DNA of 64,000 nucleotides. Source: Pseudomonas fluorescens Q2-87 (lineage in GTDB: Bacteria; Pseudomonadota; Gammaproteobacteria; Pseudomonadales; Pseudomonadaceae). The notes under the pieces are model-generated. The model was given only the letters and a program-made list of their open reading frames with translations. It was not told the DNA's origin and did no database searches. Below are positions 9,348 to 19,113 of the stretch, one piece after another; the stretch's first letter is position 1, and every line of letters begins with the position of its first letter. Position numbers and translations under genes: made by a program. Location: contig NZ_CM001558.1 in NCBI RefSeq assembly GCF_000281895.1, forward strand, positions 1,244,556-1,308,555, in the 5' to 3' direction.

Positions 9348-10778
9348 TCAGCCTTTTTTCTCGCCCGAAGCGGAGCGGTAAATTCCCGGACCCAGCGCTT
9401 CCCACCCTAGCCAGCGTCCTGCAAGGATCCGCCATGAAGGCACCCGACAGATCCATTCGCTCTGTGGTCGCGAGGCAAATGCGAGCAGCCGGGGCTTTCG
9501 TACAACTTTGCTATTGAGCGTGCTGATACAGAACTTCGAGTAGTTCTTAAGTTCTTTGAGTTCAAGGGACAGCATATCGTTTGGGCACAGTAACAGTACG
9601 TCGCCAAAGGAATACAACTGGAACGCCTCGACGTCTATTTTTTGCGAAGTGACTTGGCGCGTTTTCCACATGGTTGCGCTCAGGTCCTGCAGCTTTATAT
9701 CTTCTGGCAAGGCGTATCGCTCAGTCGTTTTTTGGCGAACTGATAAACCTCCCGCTGCAATGTAGGTTATCTGGCTCAAACTGCCTGGCGAAATCAATGT
9801 GAAGGCGCCAAAGGCGAATATCATCGCCACCAGGCCCTTGGAGGTACGGCTGTAGATATCCCCCTTGAAGCAATAAAATATGACGACCGGTAGTAGGGTA
9901 AAAATGAGTGTCAGCCAGGACATACCCGCCACGTAGGGGACGGTGTCCGAGGTTTCCTTCTCCATATATGAACGTATCGTCAACAGTATTGGGAAGGCTG
10001 CGAAGATAACGGTGACAAAGATGGAGATCGAGAGCAAGGTGACGAGCCAGAATTCCTGACGAGCGAGTATCCACGACAGTCGCCGCTGCCATGCTCCTTT
10101 TACCCTGCGCCACGCTGGAGTTATCTTGTTTTTGATTGCCTGCCAACGGGTGCGCCATTTTTGCTGGCGAGCACTTGGGGGGCGGGCAGTCTTATGCGTT
10201 TGTCGTCTTTTTCGCTTTGCTGGTTGATGGGTCGCCAAACGCTTCAAGCGAGTTCGATTTAACCTGGCTTGGACAACTATGCTTTTCTTGATGATTCTTT
10301 TGAAGGGCGTGAGTGCGTACATGAGAAAGCACGCAACGAAGACGATCAGGAATAATCCTGAAAATGTTACCCAGGCATTCAATTTTGACCAAAAGAAGGT
10401 CGCCCAGATGAATGAACTAAAGCCGACAACAGTGGGGAGCATCAAATAGAAGACAATTTTCGGTTGGTTGTCCTTCATGTTTGAAAACAGCGAAACCGAG
10501 CAACCGAACATCCACGTTGTTGCGCCCAGGATGAATAGATACGAAAGCATTAGCAACAGGACCAGGACTACCCAGACCAACAATGCGGACTTCACATCAA
10601 TGGATGGCAGGAATAGGTCGATTCGTCCAATCGTACGGGTATAAAGATACAGTGTGGTGAACCCTAACCCTGTTGCGAACAGGCCTAAGCTCACTGTGAT
10701 CTGGGTCCAATAGGAAAGAATGCGTTTGGCGGTGTGCTTGAACACTTCGTTGAAGGTTCTGTCAGGTGTAGCGGACAA
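9348..10778 (-). CDS. Unrecognised polytopic membrane protein with basic cytoplasmic loop
   Basis: A 476-residue protein of unknown family. Four hydrophobic segments (about 24-46, 64-91, 108-128, 136-158) are followed by an 85-residue, very Arg/Lys-rich loop (about 159-243). Three more segments follow (about 244-267, 284-303, 315-333), then a soluble C-terminal domain of about 140 residues. The start is TTG 10778: GGGAG at 10786-10790 sits 7 nt upstream and an in-frame stop (10791-10793) prevents extension. Base composition is visibly AT-richer than its neighbours. It sits beside the tRNA-Lys hotspot, so horizontal acquisition is likely. No catalytic motif was seen and no function is assigned. 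Confidence 0.75.
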   Translation of the reverse strand: MSATPDRTFNEVFKHTAKRILSYWTQITVSLGLFATGLGFTTLYLYTRTIGRIDLFLPSIDVKSALLVWVVLVLLLMLSYLFILGATTWMFGCSVSLFSNMKDNQPKIVFYLMLPTVVGFSSFIWATFFWSKLNAWVTFSGLFLIVFVACFLMYALTPFKRIIKKSIVVQARLNRTRLKRLATHQPAKRKRRQTHKTARPPSARQQKWRTRWQAIKNKITPAWRRVKGAWQRRLSWILARQEFWLVTLLSISIFVTVIFAAFPILLTIRSYMEKETSDTVPYVAGMSWLTLIFTLLPVVIFYCFKGDIYSRTSKGLVAMIFAFGAFTLISPGSLSQITYIAAGGLSVRQKTTERYALPEDIKLQDLSATMWKTRQVTSQKIDVEAFQLYSFGDVLLLCPNDMLSLELKELKNYSKFCISTLNSKVVRKPRLLAFASRPQSEWICRVPSWRILAGRWLGWEALGPGIYRSASGEKKG

Positions 10779-10859
10779 GGCGTAGCTCCCTTACGAGGTA
10801 AAATTCCCGGCAGGTATAGTAACGCCAAGTCGCAGCCGCCAAATATTCGATCCATAGGT

Positions 10860-12047
10860 TTAGCGGATGTGCTGTTCGTAATGTTTTGGGTCCAAGCGCA
10901 ACACCATCACCATCATCAGCCCCATGACCGCCGTGAGCGACCACCAAGCCCACTCGAAACTCCCCAATTGATCGCGGATCATCCCGGCAATCAACGGCGA
11001 GAGCCCGGCAATAAGGTAGCCGATACCCTGCACGTACGCGGTGAGGCTGCCGGCCCGGCGGGGGTTGTCCAAGTGATCGAGGGACACGATCAGGCTCATT
11101 GGGAACAGGCCACCGATGCCCAGCCCCAGCAGGCAGGGCCATAGCAGGCTGAAGCGTTCCGGGCTGAGGATCAGGCCGCAAAAGCCGCCGATGATCAGGG
11201 CCAGCAACACAGCCAGCACCAGGCGCTTGTCCTGGCTGCGGTTGGCAATCGCCGGGGTGAGCAGGCCGGATAATACTTCCATCGCTGTGAGAAACCCCAG
11301 GATTAAGCCGGCGTGCTGTTCGCTCCAGCCTTTCTCCACGTAGTACGGTGCCAACCAGGCCAACACGCAGGTGTAGGAGGCGGTACCCAGGCCGAAAAAG
11401 ATCGCCAGCAACCGGGCCCGGCCGTTGGCGAAGAACGATTCCTGCTGCCGTGTCGGTGCGTCGGGCAAGGGCGTGACGGCCGAACGCTGAGCGTACCAGC
11501 AACCCAGTGCGACCAGCGCCAGCAGCGCCCAGATCGCCAGGCCGATGCGCCAGCTGCCGGTCTGTGCCAGGACGAAGGGTGAGAAGGACGCGGCAATGGC
11601 AGCGCCTCCCATGATCGACGTGACGTACAACCCCATGAGCAATGAAACGTTATTGGAGAAGCGCGATTTGATCAGCGCCGGCATCACCGCCTGGATCAGG
11701 GCGATGCCGATCCCGGCCAACACCGCACTGATGATCAGCTCGGCGGCACTGTCCAGGTACAGGCGCGACGCGGTGGCGATGCCGATGATCAACAGCGACA
11801 GTACGATGGTGCGGTGTTCGCCGATGCGCAGGGCGATGCGCATGCCCAGGAACATCGCCAGGCCCATCGCCATGACCGGCAGCATGGTCAGCAGCGAGGC
11901 GGTGCTGAAGCTGAGGGGCACCTCGCCGCGAATGGCTGACAACAACGGCCCCACCGCCGCCATTGAGGGGCGCAAGTTGAGCGCCACCAGCACGATGCTC
12001 ACCATCAGCCAGACGGCATGGGTGCTTGAAGTTTTAACGTTTTCCAT
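10860..12047 (-). CDS. MFS transporter of the CynX/NimT type
   Basis: About 395 residues with twelve hydrophobic segments. The LNLRPSMAAVGPLL opening is characteristic of the CynX/NimT (cyanate and 2-nitroimidazole transporter) branch of the major facilitator superfamily. The substrate cannot be told from sequence. ATG 12047 (MENVKTSST) is chosen because an AAGG lies 7 nt upstream; upstream TTG 12104 and ATG 12098 lack a ribosome site. It is a stand-alone gene. Confidence 0.8.
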   Translation of the reverse strand: MENVKTSSTHAVWLMVSIVLVALNLRPSMAAVGPLLSAIRGEVPLSFSTASLLTMLPVMAMGLAMFLGMRIALRIGEHRTIVLSLLIIGIATASRLYLDSAAELIISAVLAGIGIALIQAVMPALIKSRFSNNVSLLMGLYVTSIMGGAAIAASFSPFVLAQTGSWRIGLAIWALLALVALGCWYAQRSAVTPLPDAPTRQQESFFANGRARLLAIFFGLGTASYTCVLAWLAPYYVEKGWSEQHAGLILGFLTAMEVLSGLLTPAIANRSQDKRLVLAVLLALIIGGFCGLILSPERFSLLWPCLLGLGIGGLFPMSLIVSLDHLDNPRRAGSLTAYVQGIGYLIAGLSPLIAGMIRDQLGSFEWAWWSLTAVMGLMMVMVLRLDPKHYEQHIR

Positions 12048-12176
12048 GACAGGGCCTTGGCTTGACAAAGCGTCATTTAGGCGGGTGCGGCTTGTCATGG
12101 GCAAACTGAAAACTGGCGGGGAATATTGAAAAATTAAATACCGTACTCAATCAATCAAGGTTCAGGAACTTGTGTG

Positions 12177-12203
12177 AAGAGGGAGCAAGCTCCCTCGCCA
12201 CAA
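12177..12203. repeat. REP element, GAGGGAGC family, single
   Basis: AGGGAGCAAGCTCCCTCGCCACA is one half of the paired elements described at 17778, 29155, 33740, 44333 and 52002. Here no inverted partner is visible nearby. Confidence 0.8.
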
Positions 12204-12218
12204 GCAGCCCGCAGCTTC

Positions 12219-13130
12219 CTATTCCATCTCCGGGCTCAGCGTCCCCAACCAAGCCACCAACCCCAGGACGATCACCGCCACGGAGAACTCCAGCACCATG
12301 CTGCGCCTCAGCGCATTCACCGCGACGTTGTGTTCACCGGTCTGTCGGGCTTTCTCCAGGAGTGGGCTCAGATGAAAGCGGTTCAGCGCGGCGAACACCA
12401 GCATGGCCGCGAACAGGACGAGTTTGAGCGCCAGCAACTGACCGTAGCGGCTGTCGAGCAGCCCTTCGACGCTTGGGCCGACGATGAACAGATAATTCAC
12501 CACCCCTGTCACGCTAATGACTGCCACAATCACCGCCCCGGCGGTTTCAAATCCGGTCAGCGTCCGAGCCAGTACCGGCAGTTGGGGCTTGGCCTGGCGA
12601 AGCAGCAGGGCAAACGCGGCCAGGGCCCCGACCCAAGCGCCCGCTGCCCACAGATGCAGGAAGTCGGTGATGAAGTGCCAGCTACGAGGGGTGCCTTCGT
12701 CCATGGCGCCGTGTCCTGCCCAGGCCAGCGTCGCCAAGGCCACGGCCCCGCCCAGCATGACCAGGCCGAGGCTGGCGGTCGGCCAGCGTCGATTGAGCGT
12801 CACGGCGACCCCGGCCAGGAACAGCACCGCTATGCGCAGCGTCCAACTCAGGCCGACATCCGTCTCGAATACCATCATTTCAATGTGCGGCCACAACTCG
12901 GCCCAGTCCGAGACACCGCTCATGGCCCAGGCCATGCAGGCCATGGCAGCCAGGGAGAACAACCCGCCAAGCATCGCCGTAGTCCCCAACAGCGGTACGA
13001 AAGGCAACTGCGCGCCTGACACCCGCTCTTGGCCTCGCAGGCTATAGAGACCGAACGCAGCCAGGCCGAACAACAACATCAAATCCAGGTACAGCGCAAA
13101 ACGCAGCGCGATGTTGATCGAGTCGCTCAT
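12219..13130 (-). CDS. copD: Copper resistance membrane protein CopD
   Basis: A 303-residue inner-membrane protein with eight predicted hydrophobic segments and scattered conserved His/Met residues, of the CopD/PcoD family. With CopC it is implicated in copper passage across the inner membrane. ATG 13130 is preferred to the adjacent TTG 13133. It follows copC after 4 bp and is the last gene of copABCD. Confidence 0.88.
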   Translation of the reverse strand: MSDSINIALRFALYLDLMLLFGLAAFGLYSLRGQERVSGAQLPFVPLLGTTAMLGGLFSLAAMACMAWAMSGVSDWAELWPHIEMMVFETDVGLSWTLRIAVLFLAGVAVTLNRRWPTASLGLVMLGGAVALATLAWAGHGAMDEGTPRSWHFITDFLHLWAAGAWVGALAAFALLLRQAKPQLPVLARTLTGFETAGAVIVAVISVTGVVNYLFIVGPSVEGLLDSRYGQLLALKLVLFAAMLVFAALNRFHLSPLLEKARQTGEHNVAVNALRRSMVLEFSVAVIVLGLVAWLGTLSPEME

Positions 13131-13134
13131 CAAC

Positions 13135-13512
13135 TCATTTCACCTTGAACGTGACGTTGCCGGTGATCGGGTGGGTGTCGGATGACACCGCGCGCCACTG
13201 GACTTGATAGGTGCCGGCAGCGAGGGGGGCGTTCGGGCTAATGACCATGGTTTTCGGATCATCGCTACCGGAAACCTTTGCTGGCATGGGCATCGGCGAA
13301 TGCGCCGACATGCCGGGCATCTCGGTCATCAGCAGCTTGGCGCCGGAGAATTTGGTCATCAGGTTCTCGGAAAAGTGCAGCTCGATTTTTGCCGGCGCCG
13401 CGCCCTCCGCACCTTCGGCAGGAGTGGAGGACAGCAGTTTTGGATGGGCCTGGGCCAGGCCACTGAACAACAGGCCGACGGACAAGGCGACAGCGGTTTT
13501 GATGTATGACAT
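13135..13512 (-). CDS. copC: Periplasmic copper-binding protein CopC
   Basis: A 125-residue secreted protein. The signal peptide ends at AQA, leaving an N-terminal His ([12 protein letters not shown]) that in CopC proteins binds Cu(II) together with a conserved Asp and His; SSDTHPITG near the C-terminus carries them. A Met-rich stretch (MTEMPGM, PMPMP) is the likely Cu(I) site. It lies between copB and copD. Confidence 0.92.
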   Translation of the reverse strand: MSYIKTAVALSVGLLFSGLAQAHPKLLSSTPAEGAEGAAPAKIELHFSENLMTKFSGAKLLMTEMPGMSAHSPMPMPAKVSGSDDPKTMVISPNAPLAAGTYQVQWRAVSSDTHPITGNVTFKVK

Positions 13513-13563
13513 GCAAGGACTCCTACAGCTTGGTTTTTAGTTTTAGTGAAACAGATCAGCGGG

Positions 13564-14466
13564 TCAGAACCACAGGCGCAGGCCCAGGACCAGGCGTGCT
13601 TCGCTGCGGTCCTCGCCTTCGTCCCGGACGTAGTCGGCAGTGTTGCCGTAGACACGGTTCCAGGTGACGCCGATGTACGGTGCGAACTCACGGCGTATTT
13701 CATAACGCAACCGCAGGCCCACTTCGGTGTCCGACAGCCCCGAACCGACGCCGCGGCCCGGATCGTTCTTGCCATAGAAATTGGCTTCGGCGGTGGGCTG
13801 CAGAATCAAGCGGTTGGTCAACAAGATGTCGTAATCCCCTTCCAGGCGCGCCGCGCTCTGTCCGTCTTCGCCGATGAAGGCGGTGGCCTCGGCTTCGAAG
13901 TTGTACAACGCCAGGCCCTGCAGGCCGAAGGCGGCCCAGGTTTGCGAATCGCCCGGCTTGAAGTCCTGGCGAACCCCGGCCACCACATCCCACCAAGGGC
14001 TGATGGCGTGGCCCCACAGGGCCTGGAGTTCGGCCTTTTCAGTCTTGCCATTGAGGCGTTCGCCTTCGGAGCGCAGCCATAAACGGTCGATATCGCCGCC
14101 GATCCAGCCCGACGCATCCCAGCTCAGGGCGCTGCCGTCGTCGGCGTCTTGCCACTCCAGTTGGTCCATCAGGAAGAATGAATTGACGGCGCTGTCGTGC
14201 ACCGCATGCCCGCCGTGATCGTCATAGACGGCGGCGCGGTCGGCGGCGGTCAGCGCGGGAATCGGCGTGCGGCTGATGGTGGGCGCCGATTGCATGGGTT
14301 CCATGCCCTGCATCGAGTCCATGCCTTGCATCTGGCTGTGATCCATTCCCGGCATCTGGCTGTGATCCATGCCTTGTATATCGTTGCTTGCCGCCCAGGC
14401 CGGGGCGGTGACGCCGAGGGCAAGGCTGGCAATGAGTGCCATGGGGTATTGAAAAACAGTGGTCAT
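13564..14466 (-). CDS. copB: Outer-membrane copper resistance protein CopB
   Basis: About 300 residues. The signal peptide ends near AWA. A short Met/His tract of [13 protein letters not shown] repeats (about 28-60) follows, and then a beta-barrel domain ending in the typical outer-membrane terminus LVLGLRLWF. CopB/PcoB proteins are copper-binding outer-membrane barrels. ATG 14466 has GAGGAG just upstream and lies 10 bp after the copA stop; the longer open frame to 14655 runs through copA and is not used. Confidence 0.92.
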   Translation of the reverse strand: MTTVFQYPMALIASLALGVTAPAWAASNDIQGMDHSQMPGMDHSQMQGMDSMQGMEPMQSAPTISRTPIPALTAADRAAVYDDHGGHAVHDSAVNSFFLMDQLEWQDADDGSALSWDASGWIGGDIDRLWLRSEGERLNGKTEKAELQALWGHAISPWWDVVAGVRQDFKPGDSQTWAAFGLQGLALYNFEAEATAFIGEDGQSAARLEGDYDILLTNRLILQPTAEANFYGKNDPGRGVGSGLSDTEVGLRLRYEIRREFAPYIGVTWNRVYGNTADYVRDEGEDRSEARLVLGLRLWF

Positions 14467-14476
14467 GGTCGGCTCC

Positions 14477-16294
14477 TCATTCCTGCACCCGGACTTCACG
14501 GAACATGCCCATTTCCATGTGGTACAGCAGATGGCAGTGATACGCCCAGCGCCCGAGGGCGTCCGCGGTGACTCGGTAACTGCGTCGCGAGCCCGGTGGC
14601 ACGTCGATGGTGTGTTTGCGCACCATGAACTGACCGTTTTCGTCCTCCAGATCACTCCACATGCCGTGCAGGTGGATGGGGTGGGTCATCATGGTGTCGT
14701 TGATCAGTACGATGCGCAGGCGTTCGCCATACTTGAGCAGCAGCGGTGCGGCATCGGAGAACTTCACGCCGTTGAACGACCAGACGAATTTCTCCATGTG
14801 CCCGGTCAGATGCAGTTCGATGGTGCGGCCCGGTTCCCGTCCGTCCGGGTCGGCAAAGGTGCTACGCAGGTCCGAATAGGTCAGCACCCTGCGACCGTTA
14901 TTCCGCAGGCCGATACCGGGGTCGTCCAGCTTGGGCTTGACGCTCATGGCCTGCATGTCCACCAGCGGGTTGTCTTTCTCCGATTCGGGATGGGCCTGCA
15001 TTCCGCCCATACCTGACATGGCGCCATGGTCCATGCCGGCCATGTCATCCATGCCCTGCATGTCGCCATCGTCCATGCCTTGCATCTGGCCCTGATCCAT
15101 TCCCGCCATGCCCGCCATCCACCCGTGGTCCATGCCTTTCATGTCGCCCATGCCGCTCATTCCGCCGTGATCCATGCCGCCCATGCCCATGTCTTCCATG
15201 GTCACCAGTGGCCGAGGGTCGAGGGGCGGCACTGGTGCCGACAACCCGGCCCTGGTTGCGAGCGTGCCGCGGGCATACCCGGTGCGGTCCATGGATTGGG
15301 CGAACAGGGTATAGGCCTCTGCGGTGGGCTCGACGATGACATCGTAGGTTTCAGCCACGGCAATTCGAAATTCATCGACGCTCACCGGCTTGACGTATTG
15401 GCCATCGGAGGCCACGACCGTCATTTTCAGGCCAGGGATGCGGACGTCGAAATAGCTCATGGAGGAGCCATTGATGAAGCGCAGGCGGATGCGTTCACCT
15501 GGCTTGAACAAGCCGGTCCAATTCATGTCCGGCGCCTGGCCGTTCATGAGATAGGTGTAGGTGGCACCGCTGACATCGGCCAGGTCCGTGGGATTCATCT
15601 TCATTTGCGCCCACATCTTGCGATCGGCCACGGTGGCGGCCCAGCCGTTCTTGCTCACATCGTCAATGAAATCGCCGACGGTGCGTTTGTTGTAGTTGTA
15701 GTAGTCCGACTGTTTCTTGAGCTTGCGAATGACGTCGCCGGGGTCCTCGTCGGTCCAATCGGTGAGCATCACCACGTAGTCCCGTTCGTACTGGAAAGGC
15801 TCGGGTTCCCTGGCGTCGATCACCAACGGGCCGTAGACCCCGGATTGCTCCTGGAAACCGGAATGGCTGTGGTACCAGTAAGTGCCGTTCTGCCGGACCT
15901 TGAATTGGTAGACGTACATGCCATCGGGCTCGATGCCCTTGAAGCTCAGCCCCGGAACGCCGTCCATGTTGGCTGGCAGCAAAATACCGTGCCAATGGAT
16001 GGACGTGGTGTCCTTCAGGCGATTGCGCACCCGCAAGGTCACGGTGTCGCCTTCACGCCAGCGCAGCAGCGGGCCGGGGACGCCGCCATTGATGGTCTGT
16101 GCGGTGCGCGGGTTGCCGGTGAAATTGACCGGGCTTTCGCCGATGAACAGGTCGAATTCAGTGCCTGTCAGCACGTTGGGCTGGCCGGGGCCGGCGACCG
16201 CCCAGACAGGCGCGCGCCACAGTCCCAGGCCGCCCAGGATACCGGCGGCGGTCAGGCCTTTGACGAAGGTTCGCCGGGAAGTCTTTGTTTGCAT
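14477..16294 (-). CDS. copA: Copper resistance multicopper oxidase CopA
   Basis: A 605-residue periplasmic multicopper oxidase that oxidises or sequesters Cu(I). It has a twin-arginine signal ([13 protein letters not shown]), N-terminal copper motifs ([21 protein letters not shown]), a Met-rich MDHGGM/MQGMDD insert at roughly residues 365-430 and C-terminal HPIHLHGMW and [16 protein letters not shown] motifs completing the type 1 and trinuclear sites. It is first in copABCD, preceded by a CopR-like box. No copRS genes are adjacent, so the regulator must be elsewhere. Confidence 0.96.
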   Translation of the reverse strand: MQTKTSRRTFVKGLTAAGILGGLGLWRAPVWAVAGPGQPNVLTGTEFDLFIGESPVNFTGNPRTAQTINGGVPGPLLRWREGDTVTLRVRNRLKDTTSIHWHGILLPANMDGVPGLSFKGIEPDGMYVYQFKVRQNGTYWYHSHSGFQEQSGVYGPLVIDAREPEPFQYERDYVVMLTDWTDEDPGDVIRKLKKQSDYYNYNKRTVGDFIDDVSKNGWAATVADRKMWAQMKMNPTDLADVSGATYTYLMNGQAPDMNWTGLFKPGERIRLRFINGSSMSYFDVRIPGLKMTVVASDGQYVKPVSVDEFRIAVAETYDVIVEPTAEAYTLFAQSMDRTGYARGTLATRAGLSAPVPPLDPRPLVTMEDMGMGGMDHGGMSGMGDMKGMDHGWMAGMAGMDQGQMQGMDDGDMQGMDDMAGMDHGAMSGMGGMQAHPESEKDNPLVDMQAMSVKPKLDDPGIGLRNNGRRVLTYSDLRSTFADPDGREPGRTIELHLTGHMEKFVWSFNGVKFSDAAPLLLKYGERLRIVLINDTMMTHPIHLHGMWSDLEDENGQFMVRKHTIDVPPGSRRSYRVTADALGRWAYHCHLLYHMEMGMFREVRVQE

Positions 16295-16389
16295 GCGATG
16301 GAAGTCCGTCAGTCGATTCGCTACGTGCCCAGGGCAAATTCCCTGGGCAGGTTTGAACGAAAAGATGACACAGGCGAGCGGGGCGAGTG

Positions 16390-16404
16390 ATTACATTTCA
16401 GTCA
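16390..16404 (-). promoter_or_regulatory. CopR-like operator upstream of copA
   Basis: On the minus strand the site reads TGACT-N5-GTAAT; the reported pseudomonad CopR box is TGACA-N5-GTAAT, so nine of ten defined bases match. It lies 96-110 bp upstream of the copA ATG, a suitable place for an activator. Confidence 0.6.
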
Positions 16405-16453
16405 GCTTGAAGGGGCGCGCAAGTGGGGTGATCGATGTTGAACCGGCCATTTT

Positions 16454-16499
16454 GGGGCTGCTTCGCAGCCCAGCGGGAGCAAGCTCCCTCGCCACGGGG
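16454..16499. repeat. REP element, GAGGGAGC family, single
   Basis: GGGCTGCTTCGCAGCCC hairpin followed by GCGGGAGCAAGCTCCCTCGCCAC. One element only, between copA and nadA. Confidence 0.85.
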
Positions 16500-16687
16500 G
16501 AACGCGTCCGGTGCTTGGGCGGGCGCAGGTCAGAATGATCTTTTGCAACGGTGGGATAACCTGTAGCCTTGCCGGCTTCACGCAGTCCGTGCCTGATTGA
16601 TACCCACTTTCCCGGCGGTACCCGAGTGGTCCGGAGCCGGGTGTATACTCGACTTTCGCGCAATACGCGCTTGCAGGTCTTGCGAAC

Positions 16688-17746
16688 ATGACGCAAATTT
16701 CCGAACGTCTTCTGGTTCAAGCCCACCTCGACGCCAAGCAGCCCAAGCCGCTGACTGCCGAACAGGAGGCCTGGTATCGCGCCGCCATCGCCGCTGAGCT
16801 CAAGGCTCAGGACGCGGTGCTGGTCGCGCATTTCTATTGCGACCCGATCATCCAGGCCCTGGCCGAAGAGACCGGTGGCTGCGTATCCGACTCCCTGGAG
16901 ATGGCTCGCTTCGGCAATGCCCATCCGGCCAAGACGGTGGTGGTGGCCGGGGTCAAGTTCATGGGTGAGACCGCCAAGATCCTCAACCCTGAAAAACGCG
17001 TGCTGATGCCCACCCTGGAAGCCACTTGCTCCCTGGACCTGGGTTGCCCGGTGGACGAGTTCTCGGCGTTCTGCGACCAGCATCCGGAGCGCACCGTGGT
17101 GGTGTACGCCAACACCTCGGCAGCGGTCAAAGCCCGGGCCGACTGGGTGGTGACGTCCAGCTGTGCGCTGGAAATCGTCGAGAGCCTGATGGACAACGGC
17201 GAGACGATCATCTGGGGCCCGGACAAGCACTTGGGCACCTACATCCAGCGCCAGACCGGTGCCGACATGCTGCTCTGGGACGGTGCCTGCATCGTCCATG
17301 AAGAGTTCAAGTCCAAGCAGTTGGAGGACATGAAAGCCCTGTACCCGGACGCCGCGATCCTGGTGCATCCTGAGTCGCCGACCTCGGTGATCGAGCTGGC
17401 GGATGCCGTGGGCTCCACCAGCCAGTTGATCGCCGCGGCCCAGAGCCTGCCGAACAAGACACTGATCGTCGCCACTGACCGCGGCATTTTCTACAAGATG
17501 CAGCAGCTGTGCCCGGACAAAGTCTTCATCGAAGCCCCCACCGCCGGCAACGGCGCGGCCTGCCGCAGTTGCGCACACTGCCCATGGATGGCGATGAATA
17601 CCCTGGAGCGGATGCTCAAGAGTCTTCAGGCGGGCACCAACGAAATCTTTGTCGACCCGGCGCTGGTCCCCCAGGCGATTCGCCCGCTCAAGCGCATGCT
17701 GGACTTCACCCAGGCGGCGCGGATGAAGCTGGCGGGAAATGCCTGA
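16688..17746 (+). CDS. nadA: Quinolinate synthase NadA
   Basis: A 352-residue 4Fe-4S enzyme that condenses iminoaspartate with dihydroxyacetone phosphate to quinolinate in NAD synthesis. Cluster cysteines are seen in [10 protein letters not shown] and [13 protein letters not shown]. Conserved VAHFYCDP and HPESP motifs are also present. Length is normal. It stands alone in the window. Confidence 0.96.
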   Translation: MTQISERLLVQAHLDAKQPKPLTAEQEAWYRAAIAAELKAQDAVLVAHFYCDPIIQALAEETGGCVSDSLEMARFGNAHPAKTVVVAGVKFMGETAKILNPEKRVLMPTLEATCSLDLGCPVDEFSAFCDQHPERTVVVYANTSAAVKARADWVVTSSCALEIVESLMDNGETIIWGPDKHLGTYIQRQTGADMLLWDGACIVHEEFKSKQLEDMKALYPDAAILVHPESPTSVIELADAVGSTSQLIAAAQSLPNKTLIVATDRGIFYKMQQLCPDKVFIEAPTAGNGAACRSCAHCPWMAMNTLERMLKSLQAGTNEIFVDPALVPQAIRPLKRMLDFTQAARMKLAGNA

Positions 17747-17777
17747 TTGTCGAGGTCTTGAGACTTGCGGGGCTTTC

Positions 17778-17908
17778 CGTGGCGAGGGAGCTTGCTCCCG
17801 CTGGGCTGCGAAGCAGCCCCTCTTGTCAGCGCCCGATACCTTAAAATAAACCACACAAGCCATCCACGACTGCTGCGCAGTCGAGCGGGAGCAAGCTCCC
17901 TCGCCACG
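17778..17908. repeat. Paired REP element (REPIN), GAGGGAGC family
   Basis: GTGGCGAGGGAGCTTGCTCCC at the left end recurs as its reverse complement at the right end, each flanked by a small GGGCTGCGAAGCAGCCC-type stem, with about 45 bp between. It lies between the convergent nadA and RDD genes. Confidence 0.9.
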
Positions 17909-17925
17909 GGGCTTGTGGTGCGTTC

Positions 17926-18414
17926 TTACTTGGTCTTCTTCGGAATCCGCACCAGCTGCGTATCCGAATAGATGTCATGCCAGCTGCGCTTGCGCTTATC
18001 GAACAGCGCCCAGATAAAGCCCAGCCCCAGCAGCAGCAACGACGCAATCGACACGACGAATCGCAGCAGCGCCTGCCACAGGCTGATGGCGGTGCCATCG
18101 GCGTTCTGTACGCGGACACCCCACACCTGCATGCCGAGGGTCTGGCCATTATGAGTCCAGAACTTGGCGAAGAAGCCGAAGAGCACGAACAGCAGCACAC
18201 TGGACAGCAGCGGGTCGCCATCCAACGCGCCGGCTTCGGTGAGCGAGCGCATTTTTTCTTCACCGATGATCGCCATCTGGATCATCTTGTAGGCGCCGCT
18301 GGTGACAATCAGCAGGGCCGTGCAGAGTAAAAAGTCATAGAACATCGCTGCCAGGCGACGGCCCAGGCCGACGGGGGGAAAGTCGCCTTGGGGAGTGAGC
18401 AGGTGTTTGGGCAT
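17926..18414 (-). CDS. RDD family membrane protein
   Basis: A 162-residue protein with the RDD signature (GLGRRLAAMFYDFLL) and three hydrophobic segments, plus a C-terminal KRSWHDIYSDTQLVR motif typical of the family. RDD proteins are small membrane proteins of poorly defined role; some affect ion transport or stress tolerance. ATG 18414 has GAGG six bases upstream and is preferred to ATG 18441. It is probably monocistronic. Confidence 0.88.
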   Translation of the reverse strand: MPKHLLTPQGDFPPVGLGRRLAAMFYDFLLCTALLIVTSGAYKMIQMAIIGEEKMRSLTEAGALDGDPLLSSVLLFVLFGFFAKFWTHNGQTLGMQVWGVRVQNADGTAISLWQALLRFVVSIASLLLLGLGFIWALFDKRKRSWHDIYSDTQLVRIPKKTK

Positions 18415-18460
18415 GACGGCCTCGGATGAAAAAGAAGCCATTTTACGGATTTACGCCCAT

Positions 18461-18493
18461 AAAAAAGCCCCTGATATCAATCAGGGGCTTTTT
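18461..18493 (-). terminator. Terminator after the cold-shock gene
   Basis: AAAGCCCCTGAT / ATCAGGGGCTTT stem with A- and T-runs on both sides. It can act in both directions but mainly ends the cold-shock transcript. Confidence 0.85.
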
Positions 18494-18507
18494 AGTTCGC
18501 GAAAGCC

Positions 18508-18720
18508 TTAGGCCTCGGCTTGAACCTCGTCAGCCTGCATGCCTTTCTGGCCTTGCACAGCAACGAAAGTGACTTTCTGGCCTTCTTTCAGGCTCTTGAA
18601 GCCGTTGCCCTGGATAGCTCGGAAATGCACGAACAGGTCCGGACCGCTTTCAGGAGTGATAAAACCAAAACCCTTCTCGTCGTTGAACCACTTGACGGTA
18701 CCGCTCTGACGTTGAGACAT
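18508..18720 (-). CDS. CspA-family cold-shock protein
   Basis: A 70-residue single OB-fold nucleic-acid chaperone. RNP1 (KGFGFI) and RNP2 (DLFVHF) are intact. ATG 18720 ([13 protein letters not shown]) is the family start; the longer open frame adds 15 non-conserved residues. A long leader is likely, as in other cspA-type mRNAs, and the upstream 390 bp contain inverted repeats. Confidence 0.95.
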   Translation of the reverse strand: MSQRQSGTVKWFNDEKGFGFITPESGPDLFVHFRAIQGNGFKSLKEGQKVTFVAVQGQKGMQADEVQAEA

Positions 18721-19113
18721 TTTCTTATTTCCTTTGACGCTAAAATTGATGACAGCCTCTTTCACATGAAAGAGTACTGGGGCTGGGTTGCAGGAAAGTA
18801 AGAGACGTCGAACGGGATGTAGCGAACTTCATTAGCTACTGCCCAGGTCACGATTCCAAGCGACCCATGCAAACACAGTGATCAAACTCTACGCCAACTA
18901 CCAACGAAAAAACAACCCCCACGCAGAAGCCCGTATTTGCTCAGCCTGCCACCATTTACAGGGGTTGTCGGGCGGGGCTTATTCGATAGGCTAGTTCAAT
19001 AAGTTGTGATCGTTATAAGCATCCATGAATGTCTAAGATGCACCTTTTTATGGCGGTTGCGTTACACATTAGTGCACGTATAACGCAACTGCGTTACGTA
19101 TAGAAACAGTCAA
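18721..19113. other. Non-coding region upstream of csp, downstream of gcvT
   Basis: No gene was found. It contains two inverted repeats: ACAACCCC (18912-18919) with GGGGTTGT (18961-18968), and GTTGCGTTA (19056-19064) with TAACGCAAC (19081-19089), the latter followed by a third GCGTTACG copy. The part next to csp is the presumed long cold-shock leader. No T-run follows either repeat, so the gcvT terminator is not obvious. Confidence 0.6.

Larger units (their letters stand above)
16295..16687. other. Intergenic region copA / nadA
   Basis: 393 bp between divergent copA and nadA hold the CopR-like box and one REP element. A TATACT at 16641-16646 may be the nadA -10, but no convincing -35 was seen. 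GGGCAAATTCCCTGGGC-type sequence near 16330-16350 can form a short hairpin in the copA leader. Confidence 0.5.

Noticed and set aside
15005..15200. Met/Asp/His/Gly-coding repeats as a DNA tandem repeat
   Set aside because: They are the normal Met-rich metal-binding insert of CopA and stay in frame.
9211..16687. Second attachment site duplicating the tRNA-Lys 3' end
   Set aside because: No copy of the T-arm/acceptor sequence was found by eye between the tRNA and nadA.
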